From DASPWV01 sp046727855 (lineage in GTDB: Bacteria; Acidobacteriota; Vicinamibacteria; Vicinamibacterales; UBA2999): DNA of 25,973 nucleotides. The DNA is taken from contig JBKPDL010000058.1 in assembly GCA_046727855.1 (NCBI GenBank), positions 1-25,973 of the forward strand, in the 5' to 3' direction. Under the pieces are notes generated by a model that made no database searches, was not told where the DNA came from, and worked only from the letters and a program-made list of their open reading frames with translations. Below, one piece after another: positions 14,819 through 22,657 of this stretch; the stretch's first letter is position 1; every line of letters begins with the position of its first letter. Position numbers and translations under genes: made by a program.

Positions 14819-15820
14819 GTGATCGAACTCCTGATTGTCGTTCTCATCATCCTCACCGCGCTCGTCTTCGACTTCATCAACGGCTTCCACGACGCGGCGA
14901 ACTCGATCGCGACCGTGGTCTCGACACGCGTGCTCTCGCCGGGAAGAGCCGTGATCTGGGCGGCCTTTTTCAACTTCATCGCGGCGTTTTTCTTCGGCAC
15001 CGAGGTGGCCAAAACGGTTGGCGCCGGCATGGTCAACATCGAGATCGTCACCTTCGCCGTGATCATGGCGGGCCTGGTCGGCGCCATCGTATGGGACCTG
15101 ATCACGTGGTACTACGGCTTGCCCACGAGCTCATCGCATGCGCTCATCGGCGGCTATGCCGGTGCCGCGGTTGCCAAGGTCGGCTATGCCGCGGCGATCG
15201 TGCAGGGCGGCTGGACCAAGACGCTGATCTTCATCGTGTTGTCGCCGGTCATCGGCGGAGTCGCGGCGTTCATCCTGATGGTGACAATTCTCTGGATTTT
15301 CAACGGCTTCACGCCGGGTCGTGTGGACAACTGGTTCCGCCGTCTGCAGCTTGTCTCGGCGGCAGCTTATAGCCTCAATCACGGCGCGAACGACGCGCAG
15401 AAGACGATGGGAATCATCGCTGGCGTGCTCTACGCCGGCAACTTGATCTCGGAGTTCAGAATCGACTGGTGGATCGTCCTGCTCGCGCACGCGGCGATCG
15501 GTCTAGGCACGCTATCCGGCGGCTGGCGCATCATCCATACGATGGGCCAGAAGATCACGCGCCTGCAGCCGGTTGGTGGCTTTGCCGCGGAAACGGGTGG
15601 TGCGCTCTCGATCTTCGCGGCAACCGCGCTTGGCGTCCCGGTGAGTACGACGCACACCATCACCGGTGCGATCATCGGGGTCGGTACGACGCGCCGCCTG
15701 TCCGCCGTCCGCTGGGGCGTCGCTCACCGTATCGTGTGGGCGTGGGTACTGACGATTCCGGCATCAGCCATGATTGCCGCCGTCACGTTCTTTGTTTTGA
15801 GCGCGGTGGGGATGCCGTAA
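14819..15820 (+). CDS. pit: PiT-family inorganic phosphate transporter
   Basis: An integral inner-membrane permease of 333 residues with about ten hydrophobic segments. Both family signatures are present: FDFINGFHDAANSIATVVST near residues 15-35 and SAAAYSLNHGANDAQKTMGI near 180-200, the duplicated GxxDxxN-type elements that bind phosphate or metal-phosphate. TSSSHALIGGYAG and PVSTTHTITGAIIG form the second pair of repeats. Members move neutral metal-phosphate with protons and also admit arsenate, a link to the arsenic genes of this window. The start is a GTG at 14819, right after the DUF47 stop. It converges on the histidine kinase gene with only a 9-base gap and no clear terminator. Confidence 0.96.
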   Translation: MIELLIVVLIILTALVFDFINGFHDAANSIATVVSTRVLSPGRAVIWAAFFNFIAAFFFGTEVAKTVGAGMVNIEIVTFAVIMAGLVGAIVWDLITWYYGLPTSSSHALIGGYAGAAVAKVGYAAAIVQGGWTKTLIFIVLSPVIGGVAAFILMVTILWIFNGFTPGRVDNWFRRLQLVSAAAYSLNHGANDAQKTMGIIAGVLYAGNLISEFRIDWWIVLLAHAAIGLGTLSGGWRIIHTMGQKITRLQPVGGFAAETGGALSIFAATALGVPVSTTHTITGAIIGVGTTRRLSAVRWGVAHRIVWAWVLTIPASAMIAAVTFFVLSAVGMP

Positions 15821-15829
15821 GCGAGATTG

Positions 15830-17215
<1,386 letters not shown>

Positions 17216-17220
17216 CGCGA

Positions 17221-17925
17221 TTACGCGCCTGACCGGCCACCCGGTGCAGGTTCCATCAACTTGTAGCCGAATTGCTTGACCGTGATGAGCGCGTCTTCGA
17301 GGAATGGCACCTTCTCGCGCAGGCGCCGGACGTGGACGTCCACCGTGCGCGTACCGCCAGTGTAGGAATATCCCCACACATCGGTGAGCAGCAGGTCGCG
17401 CGAGAGGACGCGCCCGCGGTGCTGCATCAAATACTGGAGGAGGAGAAATTCCTTGGCGGTGAGCTTGATTTCGCGATGGTCGAGACGCACGACATGGCGA
17501 TCGATGTCGACAATGATCGGCCCATAGACCAGCGGGCTCTCTGCCGAACCAGACCGCGTGGTCCGCCGCAGCAGGGCGCGCACGCGTGCGACGACCTCGC
17601 CGGGACTGAACGGTTTGGTGATGTAGTCGTCGGCGCCGAGCTCGAGCCCGACGATGCGGTCCGATTCCTCACCTTTGGCGGTCACCATGATGATCGGAAT
17701 CGACGCCGTATTCTGATCGCTCCGCACCGCGCGGCATACCTCGAGGCCGTCCACGCCGGGCAGCATCAGATCAAGCAGCAGCAGGTCCGGAGGGGTGTTA
17801 CGAATATGCGGCACGACCTCGCGTCCGGATGTGACGACGTCGGCGTCGAAGCCGGCCTTTTGCAGGTAGTGTGCGAGCAGGCTCGCGATATCGGGGTCGT
17901 CCTCAGCGACGAGGATTCGGCTCAT
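17221..17925 (-). CDS. phoB: PhoB-like OmpR-family response regulator
   Basis: The product has 234 residues from ATG 17925 (MSRILVAEDDPDIAS); an in-frame start at 17943 adds six unlikely residues. The receiver domain has the acidic pocket E8-D9-D10, phospho-acceptor D52 (LLLLDLMLPGVDG), the switch Thr in VTAKGEE and the Lys in ITKPFSPGEV. The C-terminal winged helix carries LTAKEFLLLQYLMQH, SRDLLLTDVWGY and RTVDVHVRRLREKV, the DNA-recognition segment of PhoB/OmpR proteins. It is followed by the kinase gene with a 5-base gap. It is the natural candidate to bind the 11-base-spaced sites at 1808-1847 and 14091-14153. No PHO-box-like site is seen in its own upstream region, which is filled by repeats. 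Confidence 0.88.
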   Translation of the reverse strand: MSRILVAEDDPDIASLLAHYLQKAGFDADVVTSGREVVPHIRNTPPDLLLLDLMLPGVDGLEVCRAVRSDQNTASIPIIMVTAKGEESDRIVGLELGADDYITKPFSPGEVVARVRALLRRTTRSGSAESPLVYGPIIVDIDRHVVRLDHREIKLTAKEFLLLQYLMQHRGRVLSRDLLLTDVWGYSYTGGTRTVDVHVRRLREKVPFLEDALITVKQFGYKLMEPAPGGRSGA

Positions 17926-17949
17926 GGCATCAACACGCTTCAAGCAGCC

Positions 17950-18162
17950 GCGGACTTTTTGTCCGAGACACGACGTACGTAAGGGCGCACCTTTAGGTCC
18001 AGACGTAGCGCGGACCTTTGGGTGCGCCGTTTACGTACGTAGCACGGACCTTTAGGTCCGCCTTTTACCCATATACCTGGACGTTCAGGTCCGCCTTTTT
18101 GCACGTGTCGCGGGACGTTCACCTGCGCTTTTCCACATGTAGCGCGGACCTTTAGGTCCGCG
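17950..18162. repeat. Array of GGACCTTTAGGTCC-type palindromic repeats
   Basis: Five diverged units recur about every 32-35 bases, around 18004, 18037, 18072, 18103 and 18137. The best is GTAGCGCGGACCTTTAGGTC at 18139-18158, completed by CGCG. Two further degenerate copies sit at 17951-17965 and 17984-18000. Each core folds into a hairpin with a tiny loop, and several are followed by a CTTTT run on the plus strand. The array fills most of the 400-base gap between the PhoB-like gene and the next gene; 18163-18326 holds nothing else I recognise beyond the ribosome site of the next gene. It resembles REP-type elements; a terminator or transcript-stabilising role is possible. Confidence 0.85.
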
Positions 18163-18326
18163 ACCAGAGTATAGACGAGTGTCCCCGTGAGGCTTCAGGG
18201 CTGAGCCCGTTCGAAGACGATCGAAGGCACTCGAGAACGGCTAAATCGCTGAAACCGCGATTTTTCCGGTCTGTCCGCACATGGCATGCTCCTTGGACCA
18301 AGCGCAGCAGGGAGGACTGCAAGACC

Positions 18327-18929
18327 ATGATGAAAGCCATTCTCGGATCGGCCCTGGGTGGTTTGGCGGCGGGCACGCTGGCGCTCGTGGCCTCGGCCCA
18401 GGGGCGGACAGCGCCTGCCGATCCATGGGCGATGCAAGCGGCGAATGCGCCGCGGGCACTGACCGTGGCCGAGGCGCGGGGCGCGAGCACCGCCACAACC
18501 AATGCACCGACGCTGGTGCAGTGCGAGCCGCAGCAGGAAGCAGTGGTCCGTCGCTCGATCGTCGCTGGTCGCGAGGTGGCGGAAGTCACGTGCGCGAGCA
18601 CGCGCAGCGTGTTTGCCCCTGACGGCAGCTACGTCGACGGCCGCACGGCCTACGCCCAGTCCGACATCGTGACGCGCCCCGTGGTGCGCACGCAAACGGT
18701 CCGGCCGCGAGTGGTGCGTCAGGTCTATACCGAGCCGGTTCGCGTGTCGCGGCAGTCGGAAGAAGTTCGCAGCGGCCGCTCGTGGAAGAAAACCGCAATG
18801 ATCATCGGCGGCAGCACGGCTGGTGGCGCCGGCATCGGCGGCATCATGGGCGGCAAGAAGGGCGCGCTCATCGGCGCTGCGATCGGCGGCGGGGCGGCGT
18901 CCATCTACGAAGCGGCGAAACGACACTAA
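18327..18929 (+). CDS. Secreted hypothetical protein with C-terminal glycine-zipper domain
   Basis: This 200-residue protein has an N-terminal signal peptide (MKAILGSALGGLAAGTLALV, then ASAQG), so it is probably exported to the periplasm or outer membrane. The middle is polar and contains two isolated cysteines (VQCEPQQE, EVTCAST) that could form a disulphide. A basic, Val-rich stretch (RPVVRTQTVRPRVVRQVYTE) leads to a glycine-zipper segment at about 160-190 (GGSTAGGAGIGGIMGGKKGA, then LIGAAIGGGAA), as in small outer-membrane-associated or pore-like proteins. GGGAGG is not present but GGGAGGAC-like sequence (AGGGAGGAC near 18310) precedes the ATG at some distance. It is followed by a strong GC hairpin. 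I do not recognise a function; it is not obviously linked to the next gene. Confidence 0.75.
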   Translation: MMKAILGSALGGLAAGTLALVASAQGRTAPADPWAMQAANAPRALTVAEARGASTATTNAPTLVQCEPQQEAVVRRSIVAGREVAEVTCASTRSVFAPDGSYVDGRTAYAQSDIVTRPVVRTQTVRPRVVRQVYTEPVRVSRQSEEVRSGRSWKKTAMIIGGSTAGGAGIGGIMGGKKGALIGAAIGGGAASIYEAAKRH

Positions 18930-18940
18930 GTTATCCCCCG

Positions 18941-18976
18941 GCGGAGGCGGCGGGCGCATGGGCCGCCCGCCTCCGC
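18941..18976 (+). terminator. Strong GC-rich hairpin after the glycine-zipper gene
   Basis: An outer stem of GCGGAGGC (18941-18948) pairs with GCCTCCGC (18969-18976), continued inside by GGCGG/CCGCC pairing. It starts 11 bases after the stop of the preceding gene. No T-run follows, so it may terminate poorly or act as a 3' transcript stabiliser. Confidence 0.5.
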
Positions 18977-19032
18977 GTCGTCTCTCCATGCCCTCTCTGA
19001 AACACTCGAATATCGAATACCATCAAAGCTCC

Positions 19033-20046
19033 ATGAGGACCGTTGCGCTCGCGTTTGCCTTCACCGCGTCTGTACTGGTGCGGGCTCAAATGCCTGACCT
19101 CAGCGCTGTTGGTCCGAAAATCGGCACGGCGGCTCACGACTTCGCTGGCGTGGATCAGCTAGGTCGGGCGCAGACGCTGCAAACCCTCATGGGCCGCGAC
19201 GGGCTCATGCTCGTCTTCTTTCGCTCGGCGGATTGGTGACCCTACTGCAAGACGCAGCTCGTGGAGCTGCAAGGCCGGTACGAGGAGTTGAAGCGGCGCG
19301 GGTTGGGGCTTGCGGCGATCAGCTACGACTCTCCGGAGACGTTGCGCAAGTTCAGTGAGGCCCGAGGGATCACATTTCCGCTGATCGCGGATGCCGGCTC
19401 CGCCATCATCAAGCAATACGGACTGTTCAACACGACGGTGGAGCGCGGCACGCGCGCCTACGGTGTGCCGTATCCAGGGACGTTCATGCTCGATCGCAAG
19501 GGCATCGTGCGCGCGCGACACTTCGAGGATGCGTATCAGGAACGCAACACCGCCGCGAGCATCCTCGTGCGGCAAGGGGCGACGCCGTTTGGTCCTGTCG
19601 TGTCGGCGGAGACGCGGCACTTGCTGGTGACCGCAGCCGTGAGCGATCCGGAAGCCGTCCCTGGTAAGCGCCTGTCTATCGCCTTCGATATCGAGCCGCG
19701 CCCTCACATGCACGTCTACGCGCCGGGCAAACACGGATATCAAGTCATCAGCGTCGCGATCGATCCGCAGCCGTGGCTGCGAACGGCGCCGCTCACGTAT
19801 CCGGGATCGGAGATTTACCACTTCAAGCCGCTCGACGAGCGAGTCGAGGTGTATCTCAAGCCGTTTCGTCTGGTGCAGGACGTCACAATCCTGGCGACGC
19901 CGGAAGTGCAGAAGCTGCTTGCGAATCAGCAGAGCGTCACAATCAGCGGGCAAGTGAAGTATCAGGCCTGTGACGACAAGATCTGCTACTCGCCGCAGTC
20001 AGTGCCGCTCAAGTGGACGCTGCCGCTCCATCAGCTGGTGCGCTAA
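19033..20046 (+). CDS. Probable selenoprotein: secreted redoxin (U-P-Y-C active site) fused to an N-terminal-DsbD-like domain
   Basis: One frame runs from ATG 19033 to TAA 20044-20046, interrupted only by TGA at 19237-19239. Read through, it gives 337 residues: signal peptide (1-19, MRTVALAFAFTASVLVRAQ), an AhpC/TSA-like redoxin domain (about 25-165; FFRSADW, then U69, then PYCKTQLVELQ, and later GVPYPGTFMLDRKGIVRARH), and a C-terminal DsbD-alpha-like domain (about 200-335) with the cysteine pair C313/C318 in YQACDDKICYSPQSVPLKW. Relatives I recall have SADWCPYCK, so the TGA replaces exactly the first active-site cysteine. A hairpin suitable as bacterial SECIS lies at 19254-19270. The protein would act outside the cytoplasm in thiol or peroxide chemistry. 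The alternative is a nonsense mutation or sequencing error; flawless coding on both sides argues against decay. Ordinary gene calling would split it at 19239/19261. Confidence 0.85.
19254..19270 (+). promoter_or_regulatory. Putative bacterial SECIS hairpin
   Basis: GCAGCTC (19254-19260), loop GTG, GAGCTGC (19264-19270): a perfect 7-pair stem inside the coding sequence. The loop starts 22 bases after the TGA and its first base is G. Both fit the known bacterial SECIS pattern, a small hairpin with a loop G roughly 16-37 bases after the UGA, which SelB recognises. Confidence 0.7.
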
Positions 20047-20072
20047 CGCCGGCAGCTGCCCGGCAGCTCTTG

Positions 20073-20290
20073 GACGCAGATGACGCAGATGACGCAGATG
20101 AGGGTGGCGGATCTCGGCGCCGCCGCGGCCTGTCAGAACGACCGGACGCACTGAAGGGCCGCAGCACTCGACAGGATCCAAATTCAAATCCGCGTTTTAT
20201 CTGCGTTCCTATCTGCGTTTATCTGCGTCCATCTGCGTCCAAAATTATCTGTGTTCCCATCTGCGTTCCCATCTGCGTTCCCTATCTGCG
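20073..20290. repeat. Intergenic cluster of GACGCAGAT / ATCTGCGTC repeats in opposite orientation
   Basis: Three perfect tandem GACGCAGAT units (20073-20099) stand on the left. On the right are about eight copies of the complement (ATCTGCGTT or ATCTGCGTC, starting at 20199, 20211, 20221, 20231, 20247, 20259, 20271 and 20284) at roughly 10-16 base steps. The two sets could pair into a long hairpin enclosing about 100 bases with no recognised content. The element fills the gap between the selenoprotein gene and the convergent MFS gene. Confidence 0.85.
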
Positions 20291-20292
20291 GC

Positions 20293-21528
20293 CTAAACCT
20301 CACGTAACCCGTGATCGCGCGTCAACGCGACGCTCGCGATAATCACCAGCAGCGCGCCGTTGATCGCCAACACCGTCGGCGCCGATCCAAGCAGCGTCAC
20401 CAGCCATCCCGCAACCAGACCGCCAATCGGCGAGCCGCCCCGAAACGCCACCATATAGATGCTCACCACCCGGCCGCGCAGCTCCGCCGGCGCGAGCAGC
20501 TGCACCAGCGACGTCGTGAGCGACATGCACATTACGAGCAGGAACCAGGCCACGAAGAGCAGCACTTCGGTGAGCACGATCACCCGCGAGAAGGAAAGCG
20601 CGATCACGAAGAGTCCGAACATGCCTTGCAGCACCAGCAGCATCAGTCCCATGTGACGATGCTTGCCGATCCATGCCACCACCAGCGCGCCGAGTACCGC
20701 ACCGGCGCCGGCAAACGTCATCAACCGCGTGTAAAGACCGACGTCCTGATTGAACACGTCTTTCACGATCACTGGAAGAAACGTCAGCACCGGGAATCCA
20801 AGAAACGCCGTCACGAAACCGATGAACGTCAACATGACGAGCTGCGGCTGATTGCGCACGTAACGCACACCGCTCTGGAGTTGATCGCGAATGCGCGAGG
20901 TCGTGGGCTTCGGCGCATGTTCGACGCGCAGTGCCAGGATGGCGGCAATCACGACGAGAAACGACAACCCGTTCAACCCGAAGCAGGCGACCATGCCGAA
21001 CGCCGCGAGCGCGGCGCCGGCAATCAGCGGTCCGATGACGCGTGCCAGATTGAACTGAATCGAGTTGAGCGCCACAGCGTTGGGCAGGTGTTGCTTCTCG
21101 ACGAGCAGCGGAATGAGCGACTGATACGCGGGACCTCCAAAGGCCTGCGCAAACCCGGTAAGCGCCGAGAGCACGAGGATGTGCCAGACCCGGACGACCC
21201 CGGTCCCGACGAGTGCGGCGAGCATGAACGCTGCCGTCATCTGAACAAATTGCGACATCAACATGAGACGCCGCCGGTTGTAGCGGTCTGCGATGACGCC
21301 GCCGATCAGGATGAAGAGCAGGATCGGCAGCTCACCGAGAAACGAATCAAGTCCGAGGAAGAACGCCGACGCCGTGCCGGTGAGTGTGACGATCAACCAG
21401 GCTTGCGCCACTTTCTGCATCCAGGTGCCGATGCTCGACGTGAGCGCGCCGAACCAGAGGAGGCGAAAGTCGCGGTAGGCCAACGCTGCCATGACGCGAC
21501 GGCCAGCTTGAAGAACCAGTGCGAGCAA
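20293..21528 (-). CDS. MFS transporter, EntS-like (MFS_3) group
   Basis: The product has 411 residues with about 12 hydrophobic segments. The N-terminal FRLLWFGALTSSIGTWMQKV motif, the loop GGVIADRYNRRRLML after TM2-3 and RGRVVSIYMVAFRGGSPIGG in the second half are those of the EntS/YfmO-like exporters that send siderophores or drugs out of the cytoplasm. The substrate cannot be told from sequence. Translation may begin at ATG 21492 (MAALAYRDFRLLW) instead of 21528; the N-terminal extra 12 residues are not conserved in my memory of the family. It is divergent from imuA with a shared upstream region and convergent with the selenoprotein gene across a repeat cluster. Confidence 0.9.
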   Translation of the reverse strand: MLALVLQAGRRVMAALAYRDFRLLWFGALTSSIGTWMQKVAQAWLIVTLTGTASAFFLGLDSFLGELPILLFILIGGVIADRYNRRRLMLMSQFVQMTAAFMLAALVGTGVVRVWHILVLSALTGFAQAFGGPAYQSLIPLLVEKQHLPNAVALNSIQFNLARVIGPLIAGAALAAFGMVACFGLNGLSFLVVIAAILALRVEHAPKPTTSRIRDQLQSGVRYVRNQPQLVMLTFIGFVTAFLGFPVLTFLPVIVKDVFNQDVGLYTRLMTFAGAGAVLGALVVAWIGKHRHMGLMLLVLQGMFGLFVIALSFSRVIVLTEVLLFVAWFLLVMCMSLTTSLVQLLAPAELRGRVVSIYMVAFRGGSPIGGLVAGWLVTLLGSAPTVLAINGALLVIIASVALTRDHGLREV

Positions 21529-21553
21529 AGCGGGTAGATCGTATCAGTCCCGC

Positions 21554-21604
21554 TTGACTTTCGCTTTTGATTCGCCCTATAACTATAGGCGAAGTTAAGG
21601 CGAA
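21554..21604 (+). promoter_or_regulatory. imuA promoter with nested dyad operator, candidate SOS-type site
   Basis: TTGACT (21554-21559), an 18-base spacer and TATAAC (21578-21583) form a good sigma-70-type promoter. Over it lies a nested dyad centred at about 21582: TTCGC (21560-21564) and TTCGCC (21571-21576) mirror GGCGAA (21588-21593) and GGCGAA (21599-21604), with 11 bases between the repeats on each side. This would let a dimeric repressor occlude the -10. Mutagenesis cassettes of this kind are usually LexA-controlled, but I do not know the LexA box of this lineage, so the regulator is inferred. Confidence 0.55.
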
Positions 21605-21620
21605 GAAAGGTCATCCATCC

Positions 21621-22643
21621 ATGGCACCTGCCGTCGCACCGGTGCACCGCACCGAATCTTCCGCACTTCCCGCACCCATCGCACGTGATGCGCGTGAGCA
21701 CCTGGAAGGGTTACTCCGCGCGAAAAAGCTCGACCGCACCCTCACCACCGCCATCCCCGCCGGTCCTGGCGACGACGTGCTTGCCGCCTTTGATCTGCCG
21801 GCACTCGACGCGCGGCTCCTCGGCGGCATCCCGCGCGGCCATCTGTCGGAAGTGGTCGGCAGCGTGTCATCCGGCCGTACCAGCCTTGTGTGGGCGTGGC
21901 TTGCCGCCGCCACACTCCGCGGCGAAACCGTCGGTCTCGTCGACACATTCGATCGCTTCGATCCATCCTCGGGCGCGGCATGCGGGATCGATCTCTCGCG
22001 CTTGCTGTGGGTGCGTGGACAGGCAATTTCGAAAACCGCCGGCGCCGTCGATCCGGCATGGCTGCCGGGCGCACGCGCGGTCGAAGGGCCGGGGACGCTG
22101 CTCGAACGGACGATCGACGGGGCGCTCAAGGCACTCAATCTCGTCCTGCAAGCGCGCGTGTGTACGGCGGTCGTGTTCGACATCGCCGACGTGCCGGCCG
22201 TTGGCCTGCGCCGCATTCCCATGACGACATGGCTGCGGATACAGCGGGTGATCGAGGGAAGCGACACGGCCTGTGTGCTGCTGGCGCCGATGCCGTTAGC
22301 ACGAAGTGCCGCTGGAGTGACGATCGAGACGGGTGCGGCGGGTGTGGGAGGCGCAAGAGGTGCGGAAGATGCGGTGTGGTGCGAAGGTGCACAAAGTGCG
22401 GCTTGCCCCGAGCGAGCGTCAGCGAGTCGAGCGGTGCGATTCGCCGGCGCGCATGACCGTTCGCGGCGCCTGGCAGGGGTAAACATTGCATTACGACTCT
22501 CGTCGCCACGGCGAACAATGACTGGTGCTGTCGCGCTCGAAACGACCACGCGTGCGCATCGCACATCAAATCTCCACATCCCAAATCCCCAAATCACGAA
22601 TTCTCCAAATCATCTCCAAATCTCCACATCGCCAAATCTCTAA
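21621..22643 (+). CDS. imuA: ImuA, RecA-like accessory protein of the mutasome
   Basis: From ATG 21621 (AGAAAGG 11 bases upstream) there are 340 residues. LEGLLRAKKLDRTL begins the family region, LGGIPRGHLSEVVG leads into a Walker-A-like loop GSVSSGRT (80-87) with Arg in place of the usual Lys, and a Walker-B-like VFDIAD sits near 190. ImuA proteins act with ImuB and DnaE2 in error-prone translesion synthesis after DNA damage. Two oddities: a Gly/Ala-rich insert (about 22336-22436) made of GGTGCGG-like repeats splits the C-terminal domain before VRFAGAHDRSRRLAG, and the last ~25 codons are translated from the AAATCTCC repeat cluster, so the natural C-terminus may have been replaced. First gene of the imuA-imuB-dnaE2 cassette. 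Confidence 0.88.
   Translation: MAPAVAPVHRTESSALPAPIARDAREHLEGLLRAKKLDRTLTTAIPAGPGDDVLAAFDLPALDARLLGGIPRGHLSEVVGSVSSGRTSLVWAWLAAATLRGETVGLVDTFDRFDPSSGAACGIDLSRLLWVRGQAISKTAGAVDPAWLPGARAVEGPGTLLERTIDGALKALNLVLQARVCTAVVFDIADVPAVGLRRIPMTTWLRIQRVIEGSDTACVLLAPMPLARSAAGVTIETGAAGVGGARGAEDAVWCEGAQSAACPERASASRAVRFAGAHDRSRRLAGVNIALRLSSPRRTMTGAVALETTTRAHRTSNLHIPNPQITNSPNHLQISTSPNL
22566..22640 (+). repeat. AAATCTCCA micro-repeat cluster at the imuA-imuB junction
   Basis: At least five variants of AAATCTCCA/CAAATC occur in 75 bases, ending just before the imuA stop. A 27-base stretch (22614-22640) recurs perfectly in inverted orientation at 24295-24321 on the other side of imuB. The cluster is A/C-rich, unlike the GC-rich genes around it. 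Confidence 0.85.
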
Positions 22644-22657
22644 CTTCAGAGATCGCT

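Noticed and set aside
13696..15105. Minus-strand open frame of 469 residues spanning three genes
   Set aside because: It crosses the DUF47 and pit genes antisense and then the receptor N-terminus in the wrong frame; both are supported by strong family motifs.
17216..17377. Longer N-terminus for the PhoR-like kinase
   Set aside because: It would overlap the regulator gene by over 150 bases and adds a Pro/Arg-rich stretch unlike any kinase N-terminus; TTG 17215 right after the regulator stop is more natural.
17940..18122. Minus-strand 60-residue frame
   Set aside because: It is a translation of the palindromic repeat array.
17950..18162. CRISPR array
   Set aside because: Units are diverged palindromes with uneven spacing and no unique spacers of constant length; no cas genes are nearby.
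19261..20046. Independent gene starting at GTG 19261
   Set aside because: It would lack the active-site half of the redoxin and a signal peptide, and its start codon falls in the loop of the putative SECIS hairpin; the read-through product explains both fragments.
20199..20290. CRISPR array in the ATCTGCG cluster
   Set aside because: Repeat units are about 9 bases with 1-7 base gaps, far too short.
20311..21537. Plus-strand open frame of 408 residues rich in Arg, His and Gln
   Set aside because: It mirrors the MFS transporter on the minus strand; no hydrophobic core or known motif is present.
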